DNA from: an uncultured Flavobacteriales bacterium
GTDB lineage: Bacteria; Bacteroidota; Bacteroidia; Flavobacteriales_E; Vicingaceae
Reading direction: 5' to 3'
DNA length: 64,000 nt
NCBI GenBank assembly: GCA_905479325.1
Contig: CAJQLW010000002.1
Coordinates: forward strand, 1 to 64,000
Shown: one piece after another, positions 34,179 to 42,454 of the stretch
How the letters are laid out: the number at the start of each line of letters is the position of its first letter
How positions within the stretch are numbered: position 1 is the first letter of the stretch
Program-made: the position numbers and the translations under genes
The notes under the pieces: generated by a model
What the model saw: only the letters and a program-made list of their open reading frames with translations
Told to the model about the DNA's origin: nothing
The model's database searches: none

Positions 34179-35489
34179 TTAAACGATATTAACTCTGATC
34201 TTTCGTTTTTTAACGTGAGTATTATTCAACTTTTGAATAAGCGGTATAGCTTTTTTTGCGCGAACGGCTACAAATGCACAATCGTCTTTCAATTCAATCA
34301 CTCCAAGATCCGCCGGTTTTAACTCTCCCTTCTTAAAGCATATACCTGCAATATCACCTTTTGATATTTTGTCTTTTCTGCCACCAGAAATAAAAATTGT
34401 TTTCCAATCTGGAATAGATGGCATTGGACGGTCGCTTAGTTCTTCGACCTCAATTTCTGGAATAAAGTCTGGTAACGGTTCGTTTTTCCAATGCACAATG
34501 TAGGCTGTTCCATTAGCGTTCATTCTGGCGGTTCTTCCATTTCTGTGCGTAAACTCTTCTTGTCTGCCGGGTAATTGGTAATGTATAATGTAATTTAATT
34601 CAGGTACGTCAATTCCTCTTGCTGCGAGATCTGTAGCAATAATAAGTCTATGCGTTCCATTTCTAAATTTTATGAGTGTTCGTTCTCGATCGATTTGATC
34701 CATGCCTCCATAAAAACAGCCGTGTGGAATTTGTTTCTCGGTTAAAAAATCACTCAAACGTTGAATACTATCCTTATAGTTGCAAAAAACAATACCCGAT
34801 TTATTACCCAGGTGGGCCAATGTTTGTGCTAGCGTTTCTAGTTTATCTTTATCAGGCGATAGAATGCTTTTTAGCTGTAATTTGGTGGCTTTGTCATTTA
34901 AAAAGTTGATGGTTTTTGGGTTCTTTAACCGTACAAAGTTTGGTACATCAACCCCTTGTGTGGCAGAAGTTAGTATTCGTTTCTCAAGGTTGAATAAAGA
35001 AGAAATTATATCTTTCATTTCTTTCTCAAAACCAACTTCTAGTGATTTATCGAACTCATCAAGAACGAGTGTTTGTATAAATTCTGAGGTAAATGAATGT
35101 CTTCGCATGTGATCTGCAATTCTACCGGGTGTACCGACTAAAATTGCAGGCCTGTGCTTCAAATCCATTTTGTCTTTTGATCCGGATTTACCACCATAAA
35201 AAGCGTTTGTTTTAAAACCTGTTCCCATTTCTCGAATAACTTGATTAATTTGAATGGCAAGTTCCCGAGAAGGGACTAAAATTAAGATTTGAATTTCTTC
35301 ACAATCTTCATCTAGTTGGTCAATAATAGGAAGTAAGAAGGCAAGTGTTTTACCTGTGCCGGTTGGGCTAAGTAATATCACATCAGAATCTGAACAAATA
35401 GCTTCTTGAGCTTTTTCTTGCATTTCATTCAATTTCTTGATGTTCAATTTAGCAAGTATGTCAGCTTGATTTTTTTGTGCTTTTCCCAT
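34179..35489 (-). CDS. DEAD-box RNA helicase, DbpA-like
   Basis: This 436-residue protein has both helicase domains plus a C-terminal RNA-binding domain of the DbpA type (about 370-436: GGRKDKISKGDIAG, then the RRM-like IRVNIV end). Motif I is SPTGTGKT (41-48) and motif III is SAT. Motif II reads DEFD instead of DEAD. Motif VI is HRNGRTAR. DbpA binds 23S rRNA and helps build the large ribosomal subunit, and a similar role is likely. The ATG is four bases after a perfect TAnnTTTG box, predicting a leaderless message. Confidence 0.88.
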   Translation of the reverse strand: MGKAQKNQADILAKLNIKKLNEMQEKAQEAICSDSDVILLSPTGTGKTLAFLLPIIDQLDEDCEEIQILILVPSRELAIQINQVIREMGTGFKTNAFYGGKSGSKDKMDLKHRPAILVGTPGRIADHMRRHSFTSEFIQTLVLDEFDKSLEVGFEKEMKDIISSLFNLEKRILTSATQGVDVPNFVRLKNPKTINFLNDKATKLQLKSILSPDKDKLETLAQTLAHLGNKSGIVFCNYKDSIQRLSDFLTEKQIPHGCFYGGMDQIDRERTLIKFRNGTHRLIIATDLAARGIDVPELNYIIHYQLPGRQEEFTHRNGRTARMNANGTAYIVHWKNEPLPDFIPEIEVEELSDRPMPSIPDWKTIFISGGRKDKISKGDIAGICFKKGELKPADLGVIELKDDCAFVAVRAKKAIPLIQKLNNTHVKKRKIRVNIV

Positions 35490-35493
35490 GATG

Positions 35494-35501
35494 CAAAGTT
35501 A
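35494..35501 (-). promoter_or_regulatory. -7 promoter element (TAACTTTG), four bases before the helicase ATG
   Basis: Minus-strand TAACTTTG followed by CATC and then ATG at 35489. A perfect box with the same 4-base gap as uvrB. No clear -33 TTG. Confidence 0.6.
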
Positions 35502-35573
35502 GTTTTTAAAACTTCTACTTTAAGGATGTTTGTTAACGATTGTCAAGCAGTAGTATTGATGCAATAGGTTTCG

Positions 35574-35581
35574 TAAGTTTG
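35574..35581 (+). promoter_or_regulatory. -7 promoter element (TAAGTTTG), four bases before a GTG start
   Basis: TAAGTTTG followed by AAGT and the GTG at 35586. A TTG lies 15 bases upstream of the box, slightly closer than usual. Confidence 0.6.
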
Positions 35582-35585
35582 AAGT

Positions 35586-35996
35586 GTGAAAAAACTACAT
35601 TCATTATTTAGCTTACTTCTATTATTCGGATTTCTGAGTAGTATTACTGGTGTAAATGTGTACAAGCATTATTGCGGTGATTTTTTAGCAGATGTTAGTT
35701 TTTTTGTGAAGAGCAATCCCTGCGCAGATGAAGATGGAAATGACACCTGCAGTGCCGATAAAGAAATGGATTGCTGTGAAGATGAAACTGAGTTTTATCA
35801 ATTAGAAACTAAGCTTTTTAAACAGCAATCTAGCTCGGAGGAATTTATTCTTGAACCTTTACCTATTGAACGCATTGATTCAATAGTTCCACCTGCTAAT
35901 CTAGAGGAGACAAAGCTAGAAAAGGAAATAGCACCTCCTCCTAAATACCAAAACCCCTTATATCAAGAGTTTCAGCAGTTGATTTTTTATGGATGA
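35586..35996 (+). CDS. HYC_CC_PP family protein
   Basis: This 136-residue protein has an N-terminal hydrophobic signal (about 1-24). The family's eponymous motifs follow: H-Y-C-G-D (about 29-33), a Cys pair MDCCEDE (about 64-70), and a Pro-rich C-terminal part (PPPKYQNPLYQ). It is probably periplasmic or membrane-anchored. The conserved His and Cys suggest metal binding. It starts with GTG and is the first gene of a three-gene set with an HMA protein and a TonB-dependent receptor, which supports a copper- or zinc-related role. Confidence 0.82.
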   Translation: MKKLHSLFSLLLLFGFLSSITGVNVYKHYCGDFLADVSFFVKSNPCADEDGNDTCSADKEMDCCEDETEFYQLETKLFKQQSSSEEFILEPLPIERIDSIVPPANLEETKLEKEIAPPPKYQNPLYQEFQQLIFYG

Positions 35997-36052
35997 TTGA
36001 AATGTGAATTTTAACCATCAATTACAATACATAAAACATAAAATAATCAACG

Positions 36053-36406
36053 ATGAAAAAGATATTATTAATAATCGCAGTTTTTACTTATACTGCGAGT
36101 TACGCTCAGAAAAAAGAAGATCCAATTAAAGAAACTGTATTTAAAGTAGAAGGTGTTTGTGGCATGTGTGAAAAGCGCATTGAAGAAGCAGCACTGCGAA
36201 CCAAAGGTGTTAAGTTAGCAGATTGGGACAAGAAAACCAAGGATTTAAAAGTAGTGTACAACTCTGAGAAAGTAAAGTTAGAAGAAATTCAACTTGCTGT
36301 TTCAGTTGTAGGACATGATACTCCTACTACCCAAGCAGACAGTGCTTCCTATGCTAAGTTGCCTGATTGCTGTCGTTATAGAGACGGAGCAAATTGCGGA
36401 CACTAA
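36053..36406 (+). CDS. Periplasmic heavy-metal-associated (HMA) domain protein
   Basis: This 117-residue protein has a signal peptide (about 1-18) and one ferredoxin-like HMA domain with a C-G-M-C-E-K metal motif (about 37-42). The C terminus adds a second Cys/His cluster (CCRYRDGANCGH). The HMA domain binds a soft metal such as Cu+ or Zn2+ through the CxxC pair. It lies 12 bases before the TonB-dependent receptor gene and after the HYC_CC_PP gene. It may hand metal to or from the outer-membrane receptor, which is inference from context. Confidence 0.87.
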   Translation: MKKILLIIAVFTYTASYAQKKEDPIKETVFKVEGVCGMCEKRIEEAALRTKGVKLADWDKKTKDLKVVYNSEKVKLEEIQLAVSVVGHDTPTTQADSASYAKLPDCCRYRDGANCGH

Positions 36407-36418
36407 AGGGCAGTTGTT

Positions 36419-38707
36419 ATGAGATACAAAATATTAGTCCTCTTGCTATGGCAAGTTGGGATTGCTGATGCTTTTTCGCAAAAAGAAGTGCAAGGAGCCG
36501 TTGTATTCGTTAATTCGAAAGGTAAATTAGAGCCTGTTCCATTTGCCAATGTGCACTGGCAAGAGACAAACTTTGGAACAACTACAGATTCTAATGGATT
36601 TTTTAGATTGGCAGTTCCTGAAAATGCTAATTATTTAATAACTTCATTTATAGGCTATAAGTCAGATACTTTACGGGTTGAAAATTTCAACAAACCAATT
36701 AGTATTAGTTTAAAAAAAGCATCAAATACCTTGGGTGAGGTTGAAGTAGAATACAGACAGAGATCTTCTGAAATGTCATTCATAAATCCTTTAGCAACCA
36801 TCACCATGAATGAAAAGGAGCTTTTTAAGGCTGCATGTTGTAACCTTTCCGAAAGTTTTGAGACCAATCCGGCAGTCGATGTAAATTTTACGGATGCAGT
36901 TACAGGAACAAAGCAGATTCGGATGTTGGGTTTGAACGGTCCTTACACCATGATTTCTCGTGAAAATATGCCGGGAATAAGGGGATTAGGGAATGCTTTT
37001 GGTTTGTCATTCGTTCCAGGTTTATGGGTAAACTCAATTCAAGTAACGAAAGGAGTCGGTTCTGTTGTTAACGGATACGAAAGCATTGCCGGTCAAATCA
37101 ATGTTGAGCTGGTAAAACCTGATTTGGGTGAACAAACATTTGTCAACTTATTTACCAATTTAGGTGGTAGGTCAGAGTTTAATGCGGGGCATACGGAGCA
37201 GCTAACAGAGCACGTTGGAACAACAGTTTTGCTGCATGGCAATACACGTTTTTTTGAGGTAGATGCGAACGACGACGGCTTTAGAGATTTTCCGTTGCAA
37301 AATCAAATTAATGCATTAAACCGTTGGAAATTCACATCAAACAAAGGCTTGATGGCACAAATTGGCGTTCACATTTTAAAGGAAGAAAAAGTTGGAGGTC
37401 AAACAGATGAATACATCGATCGCAATGAGAATAGTTTCACGTGGCAAGGTCCTTATCGAATCAATATAGACTCAGAGAGTGCTGAATTATTTGGAAAGGT
37501 AGGTTATGTCTTTTCTGATTTTAAGTACAAAAGCATGGGCTTCCAGTGGTCTTTAAAACAACATGAGCAAAATTCAACTTTTGGCAATAGGATTTATGAT
37601 GTGAGACAAAGAAGTGGTTATGCCAACTTTATTTACCAGTCGATTATTGGCAATACCAATCATCAGTTTAAAACAGGAGCAAGTTTTGTTTACGATGAAT
37701 ACGATGAAAATTTTGAAAACCAAAGTTTTGATCGGGCAGAGCGAACGCCAGGAGCATTTTTTGAATACACCTTTAAACCCAATGCCAATTTTACCATGGT
37801 TGCCGGTTTAAGAGGAGATTACCATAACATTTACGGAGCATTTGCTTCTCCAAGAATACATTTCCGGTATGCTTTGAGTGAGACATTGGTGGCTAGGGCT
37901 TTGGCCGGTAGCGGACAGCGCTCTCCGACAGTGTTAATGGAACGACAATCATTAATGGCAAGTGCTAGGGCCTTCAACTTTTTCGGGGATAATGCCGATG
38001 GCGTATATGGATTGGATATGGAAAAGGCATGGAATTTTGGGTTCAACTTAACAAAAGGCTTCACCTTAGATTACAGGGAAGGGAGTATTCAATTTGACAT
38101 TTACAGAACACAATTTGAAAACCAAGTTGTAGTTGATATGGAGAATAGTTACGAGGTCAATATTTATAACCTCACCGGAGAATCCTATTCAACAACGGCA
38201 CAAATTCAAGTAGATTACGAATTGATTAAGTTTTTAGATGTTCGTTTGGCATATCGCTGGGCGCAGGTTGAAACTGATTTCAACCTTGGCGGAGTAGAGG
38301 AAAATCAGGTTCGGTTGCAGCAGGCATATACGCCTGAACATCGATTTTTTATAAACTTTGGTTATGCTACTAGGAAGACCTTAAAAGAGTCAAATTGGAC
38401 CATCGACTTTACAGGTCAACTGTTAAGTGAGCAGCGAATCCCTTCTACAGAAAACAATTTAATTGGGAATAGAAGAGAGCAAGTTTCGCCTAGCTTTACC
38501 CTATTAATCAGTCAAGTTACCCGTAATTTTAACACGCGTTGGGCGGTATATGTTGGTGTTGAAAATATGTTGAATTACAGACAAGAAGACCCGATAATAG
38601 ATGCTGATAATCCATTTGGGGATGAGTTTGATGCGAGTATGGTTTGGGGGCCAATTTTTGGCAGGAATATATATGCAGGTATGCGCTGGAAAATAGCGAA
38701 AGAGTAA
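36419..38707 (+). CDS. TonB-dependent outer-membrane receptor, probably metal-related
   Basis: This 762-residue receptor has a signal peptide (about 1-20), a carboxypeptidase-regulatory-like domain (about 22-105), a plug domain (about 120-225) and a 22-strand barrel to the C terminus. The plug begins with the unusual KAACCNLSESFETNPAVDV, whose Cys pair recurs in receptors sitting beside HMA proteins. TonB/ExbBD energy would drive uptake of a metal chelate or peptide-bound metal. The gene is last in the HYC_CC_PP-HMA-receptor set and is followed by a terminator. Confidence 0.9.
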   Translation: MRYKILVLLLWQVGIADAFSQKEVQGAVVFVNSKGKLEPVPFANVHWQETNFGTTTDSNGFFRLAVPENANYLITSFIGYKSDTLRVENFNKPISISLKKASNTLGEVEVEYRQRSSEMSFINPLATITMNEKELFKAACCNLSESFETNPAVDVNFTDAVTGTKQIRMLGLNGPYTMISRENMPGIRGLGNAFGLSFVPGLWVNSIQVTKGVGSVVNGYESIAGQINVELVKPDLGEQTFVNLFTNLGGRSEFNAGHTEQLTEHVGTTVLLHGNTRFFEVDANDDGFRDFPLQNQINALNRWKFTSNKGLMAQIGVHILKEEKVGGQTDEYIDRNENSFTWQGPYRINIDSESAELFGKVGYVFSDFKYKSMGFQWSLKQHEQNSTFGNRIYDVRQRSGYANFIYQSIIGNTNHQFKTGASFVYDEYDENFENQSFDRAERTPGAFFEYTFKPNANFTMVAGLRGDYHNIYGAFASPRIHFRYALSETLVARALAGSGQRSPTVLMERQSLMASARAFNFFGDNADGVYGLDMEKAWNFGFNLTKGFTLDYREGSIQFDIYRTQFENQVVVDMENSYEVNIYNLTGESYSTTAQIQVDYELIKFLDVRLAYRWAQVETDFNLGGVEENQVRLQQAYTPEHRFFINFGYATRKTLKESNWTIDFTGQLLSEQRIPSTENNLIGNRREQVSPSFTLLISQVTRNFNTRWAVYVGVENMLNYRQEDPIIDADNPFGDEFDASMVWGPIFGRNIYAGMRWKIAKE

Positions 38708-38732
38708 GAGGGATTATTAATCTCTTGCAAAC

Positions 38733-38759
38733 GGCTGTGCTGTAAAGCACGGCCTTTTT
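38733..38759 (+). terminator. Rho-independent terminator
   Basis: Stem GGCTGTGCT / AGCACGGCC (one G-U pair), loop GTAA, then T5. It lies 25 bases after the receptor stop. Confidence 0.85.
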
Positions 38760-38826
38760 GCTATCTCATTAAATGGCGTTCTATTTCGGAACAGAATAAC
38801 AACGGCAGAGTTTAATTTTGAATAAA

Positions 38827-38834
38827 TAACTTTG
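38827..38834 (+). promoter_or_regulatory. -7 promoter element (TAACTTTG)
   Basis: Perfect TAnnTTTG box 17 bases before the ATG of the phosphodiesterase lipoprotein gene and after the preceding terminator. No clear -33 TTG is visible. Confidence 0.5.
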
Positions 38835-38851
38835 AACCTTAATAAATACTT

Positions 38852-39823
38852 ATGAATTTTCAGCTGATTATTATTTCTCTTTTTCTTGTATTAAGTTCTT
38901 GTAATACATCAGATGAGACTTATGGTAATGGGATTATTCCATCTGCTACTCCAAAAAGCTATCAAACCGAGAATGTTATTATTGTCGTAATTGATGGTCC
39001 AAGGTATACAGAAACTTGGGGAGATACGTTGCACCAATATCAACCTCGACTATTGAATAGTTTGGCAGCTGAGGGAACAATCTACACGAATTTTTACAAC
39101 AATGGAGTAACCTATACAAATCCGGGGCATACCGCAATAACAACAGGAAATTATCAAGCTTTAGACAACACGGGGCAGGCTATTCCTAATCACGCTTCAA
39201 TTTTTCAACATTGGCTAAAAGACTCAGGAGCAGATTCAAGTAAGGCCTGGCTAATTACGAGTAAGGATAAATTGCAGATCCTTGCAAATTGTCAAGACAG
39301 CCTTTGGAACAATTCGTTCATGCCATCTACTAATTGCGGAGTTGGAGGCAATGGCCTAGGAAGTGGATATAGAGAAGATAGTCTAACTTTCATTCAAATC
39401 CAACGTATTTTAAACACACATCATCCAAAGTTAACGTTGATTAACTTTAAAGAACCTGATGCTTCAGGGCATCGAAACGATTGGAGTGCATACCTAGACG
39501 GGATAAGAAATACCGATGAATACGTGTTTCAGATTTGGAATATGATTCAGAATGATGTCGTTTACGCGAATAAAACGACAATGTTTGTTACCAATGATCA
39601 TGGTAGACACACGGATGGTCACTTGGATGGATTTATTTCACATGGAGACGATTGCTCAGGTTGCAGGCATATAAATTTATTTGCCGCAGGTCCTGATTTC
39701 AAAAAAGGGCAAATTTTATCAAGCAATCGAGAACAAGTTGATATCTCAGCTACAGTAGCAGAATTAATGAGCTTTGAATTCTCCTCAGGGAAGGGAGAAG
39801 TGATGCAAGAATTGTTTAAGTAG
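38852..39823 (+). CDS. Alkaline-phosphatase-superfamily lipoprotein (type I phosphodiesterase/sulfatase-like)
   Basis: This 323-residue lipoprotein has a signal ending in LSSC (Cys17). The mature protein has the alkaline phosphatase superfamily fold. Strand 1 carries IIVVIDGPRYTE with the first metal-binding Asp. The nucleophile region is TNPGHTAITTGNYQ (Thr nucleophile). Late metal ligands are in FVTNDHGRHTDGH and FISHGDDCSG. The family hydrolyses phosphodiesters, phosphates or sulfates, and the substrate cannot be told. It has its own promoter and is monocistronic. Confidence 0.85.
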   Translation: MNFQLIIISLFLVLSSCNTSDETYGNGIIPSATPKSYQTENVIIVVIDGPRYTETWGDTLHQYQPRLLNSLAAEGTIYTNFYNNGVTYTNPGHTAITTGNYQALDNTGQAIPNHASIFQHWLKDSGADSSKAWLITSKDKLQILANCQDSLWNNSFMPSTNCGVGGNGLGSGYREDSLTFIQIQRILNTHHPKLTLINFKEPDASGHRNDWSAYLDGIRNTDEYVFQIWNMIQNDVVYANKTTMFVTNDHGRHTDGHLDGFISHGDDCSGCRHINLFAAGPDFKKGQILSSNREQVDISATVAELMSFEFSSGKGEVMQELFK

Positions 39824-39848
39824 GTTTTAGAGAATTGTGATTTAGGAA

Positions 39849-40916
39849 TTATTCCGAAATCCTAAAAACAACACTTTTAACAGCCTTTAAATTCTTCCCT
39901 TCTTTTACTTCTTCGAGCAATAAATGTTGAGCTTCTGGCAGTTCAAAAACTTCCTTCATGTTTCGTAATGCACCCGCAGGAACTTGTTTTTCCAATAGCA
40001 GTTCCATTAACTCGGATCTATTAAAAGCAGCAATTGCTTTTTCTAACATTTGAGCCAATTCAACACGATGTTGAATTCTAGATTGATTGCTGTTAAATCT
40101 ATCGTTAGTGATCAGATCTTCGCTATACAATACCTTGCACAGGTTTTTAAATTGAGAATTACTGCCAATCGCAAGTACAATTTGTTTTCCGTCTTTGCAG
40201 GTAAATAATTCTCCGTAAGGTGCAATATTCGGATGAAGCGTTCCCATGGGTTGAGCAATGTGCCCTCCCATGAGCCAATTGGTTGCTTGATTTGCCAAAG
40301 AGGCTAGTGCGGCGTCTATCAAAGAGACCGACACTTTTATTGCTTTTGGTTTTTGTTGAAATTCTAGCAATGCAAGAAGCAAACCTTCTTTTAAATGATG
40401 TGCAGCTAAAAGATCAATTAGAGCAACTGGCATTTTACATAATTCGCCGTTTGCCGTTCCACTCATGCTCAAAAAGCCGCTTTCTGCTTGTAAAACAACA
40501 TCGTAAGCGGTTCTATTCACTGAGCCAAAACCTGTAATTTCTCCGTATATAATTTTGTGATTGTATGCTTTTAACGCGTCGAAATCTAATCCCAACTTTT
40601 GTGCATCACCTGGTTTAAAGTTGGCAATAACAATGTCTGCTGTTTTAATTTCTTGAAAAAGTTTACTACGGTCTTGGTCATCTTTCAAGTCCATGAACCA
40701 ACTTTCTTTGCCGGTATTTACAGAACTGTAATAGGCAGAGTACGGATGAGTTTTATCTTCACTTGCTAACTTCCAACTTCTAGTCACATCACCTCCTGTA
40801 TTTTTATTTTCAATTTTAATGACTGTTGCGCCAAGTTCTGCAAAAAATAAACCTACTGAAGGCCCTGCTAGTACACTTGCTAGTTCAATGATTTTTAGAT
40901 GCTGAAATGGCTTCAT
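39849..40916 (-). CDS. CaiB/BaiF-type CoA transferase
   Basis: This protein of about 355 residues is a family III CoA transferase, moving CoA between carboxylic acids. It begins LKIIELASVLAGPSVG, contains the donor-binding NTGKESWFMDLK and the region AYDVVLQAESG where the catalytic Asp is expected, and ends in the usual domain-swapped C-terminal part. An upstream in-frame ATG at 40982 lies inside the preceding methyltransferase gene. The start at 40916 overlaps that gene's stop as ATGA, the normal sign of translational coupling. The substrate acid is unknown. Confidence 0.85.
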   Translation of the reverse strand: MKPFQHLKIIELASVLAGPSVGLFFAELGATVIKIENKNTGGDVTRSWKLASEDKTHPYSAYYSSVNTGKESWFMDLKDDQDRSKLFQEIKTADIVIANFKPGDAQKLGLDFDALKAYNHKIIYGEITGFGSVNRTAYDVVLQAESGFLSMSGTANGELCKMPVALIDLLAAHHLKEGLLLALLEFQQKPKAIKVSVSLIDAALASLANQATNWLMGGHIAQPMGTLHPNIAPYGELFTCKDGKQIVLAIGSNSQFKNLCKVLYSEDLITNDRFNSNQSRIQHRVELAQMLEKAIAAFNRSELMELLLEKQVPAGALRNMKEVFELPEAQHLLLEEVKEGKNLKAVKSVVFRISE

Positions 40917-41797
40917 TTTGTAGTAGTTATCAATCCGTATTTCCACAAGCCTGCATCTAAGCTGCTTAGCAAATGATAGCACATTTTGGTATTTGCCTCT
41001 TGTGTTTTTGAAAAACGCTTTCCAACCATTCTGTGAACAAAGTTGTAGGCTGCCGCTGCGTAATAAAACTTTCTTAATCGAACAATGCTCGGCCGAATGC
41101 GAGGTGTTTCATCAATGTAAATGATATTTGAAAATCCAAGCTCCTTAAGGTTTTCTCGGTATTGTTTTTCAGTATCAAGGCTAAGTACTTTACAGCCGTT
41201 GAATGCATCTGTATATAACGATTTATATTCCTTAGCATTCAACTCGTCTTTTCCTTGTAAGTTTTCTGCCAAAGCAATTCTACCATTTGGTTTTAAAAGT
41301 CGCTTAGCTTCTTGTAAAAAAGCCATTTTAGGTTCTGCATAGCAAATGCTTTCCATTCCTGTAATTAGTGTAAAGCTTTCATCATTAAAAGTGGTATTGG
41401 TATAATCCATTACCTCAAACTTGATCAAATGGTCAACACCTTCTCTTTTGGCATTGTTGTTCGCTTTATCAGCCTGATGTGGTGTGAGTGTAATACCAAC
41501 TCCTGTGCAGCCGATCTTTTTTGCAAAGTGAATTAAGGTGCCACCAACACCACAACCAGCATCCAAAACATGGTCCTGTTTTTTAAGATTTGCAATTTGC
41601 ATCATCTCATTGTTCAAGTTGATCAGTGCCTCACTTAACTTTTTGGTTTCTTTATTCCAAATACCTAAATTAAGCTGCATGTTTTGATCCATTCCCCATG
41701 CATCACGGTAAGCATTATCGCATTCTTCGTAATAGCTTACAATTGCTTTTTGCTGTTGTTCCCAACTGCTATTTTTAAGATTTTTATCGTCTTTCAC
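40913..41797 (-). CDS. SAM-dependent methyltransferase (gamma-TMT/cyclopropane-synthase-like group)
   Basis: This 294-residue methyltransferase has motif I VLDAGCGVGGTLIHFAKK (about 75-92), which fits the sterol/tocopherol/glycine methyltransferase group. A motif II-like segment GVGITLTPHQ and post-I GMESICYAEP follow. The GTG start at 41797 is preceded by a TAGATTTG box at 41817-41824. The downstream CoA transferase is coupled through an ATGA overlap, so both act in one pathway, possibly lipid or small-molecule modification. The substrate is not known. Confidence 0.85.
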   Translation of the reverse strand: MKDDKNLKNSSWEQQQKAIVSYYEECDNAYRDAWGMDQNMQLNLGIWNKETKKLSEALINLNNEMMQIANLKKQDHVLDAGCGVGGTLIHFAKKIGCTGVGITLTPHQADKANNNAKREGVDHLIKFEVMDYTNTTFNDESFTLITGMESICYAEPKMAFLQEAKRLLKPNGRIALAENLQGKDELNAKEYKSLYTDAFNGCKVLSLDTEKQYRENLKELGFSNIIYIDETPRIRPSIVRLRKFYYAAAAYNFVHRMVGKRFSKTQEANTKMCYHLLSSLDAGLWKYGLITTTK

Positions 41798-41816
41798 TAA
41801 AATGGAATTATTATTG

Positions 41817-41824
41817 CAAATCTA
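41817..41824 (-). promoter_or_regulatory. -7 promoter element (TAGATTTG) for the methyltransferase/CoA-transferase pair
   Basis: Minus-strand TAGATTTG matches TAnnTTTG and lies 19 bases before the GTG at 41797. Confidence 0.5.
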
Positions 41825-41844
41825 ATGAGACAAAACGAACAGAT

Positions 41845-42450
41845 ATGAAAACTACGATATACTTATTCACGATACTTTTAGCATTAGCTGCTTGTAAAGG
41901 CAAAAAGAATGCAGCAGCGAATAAGGAGAAACCGAATGTTGAAACCACAGCAAAAGAGATGACTGATGCGGAACGCGAAGCTGCGATTATTGAGCAAATG
42001 AAAAATGAAAAATTGCCAAATGAAGGAGAAGATTATTACGAAATGGTTGAAAAGGAGATATCTGCAAACGCCATTGCTCGAATTCAACGTACTCCATGTT
42101 TTGGTCGTTGTCCTATATACACCATAACGGTTTATGAAGATGGAGGAGTCGAATATTTTGGTAAGAAATTCGCAGCAAGAGAAGGTCTGTGGGGATCACT
42201 TCTATCACCAGGACAAGTCAAGAAGCTAATGGACTTTGCCAACGAAATAGGCTATTTTGAGATGGAAAATGTTTATGATCAGCAGTCTGTTACCGACGTG
42301 CCTTCAACGATTACTAGTTTAAGAAACGAGGAGGGGTTAAAAACCGTAGTAGACCGATTCAACGCACCTGAGGAACTAATCCGTTTTGAAAAATTCTTCG
42401 ATAGTTTATTTGAGGGATTAGAGTGGATTCCAATAGGTGATGAAGAATAG
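41845..42450 (+). CDS. DUF6438 lipoprotein
   Basis: This 201-residue lipoprotein has a lipobox LAAC (Cys17) and then a Lys/Glu-rich linker. A DUF6438 domain (about 73-190) carries the family signature RIQRTPCFGRCPIYTITVYEDG with its two conserved Cys residues, which may form a disulfide. It probably sits on the outer membrane facing the periplasm. No catalytic residues are known for the family. It is divergent from the methyltransferase gene and convergent with the large propeller/barrel gene (4-base gap). Confidence 0.82.
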   Translation: MKTTIYLFTILLALAACKGKKNAAANKEKPNVETTAKEMTDAEREAAIIEQMKNEKLPNEGEDYYEMVEKEISANAIARIQRTPCFGRCPIYTITVYEDGGVEYFGKKFAAREGLWGSLLSPGQVKKLMDFANEIGYFEMENVYDQQSVTDVPSTITSLRNEEGLKTVVDRFNAPEELIRFEKFFDSLFEGLEWIPIGDEE

Positions 42451-42454
42451 TTGA

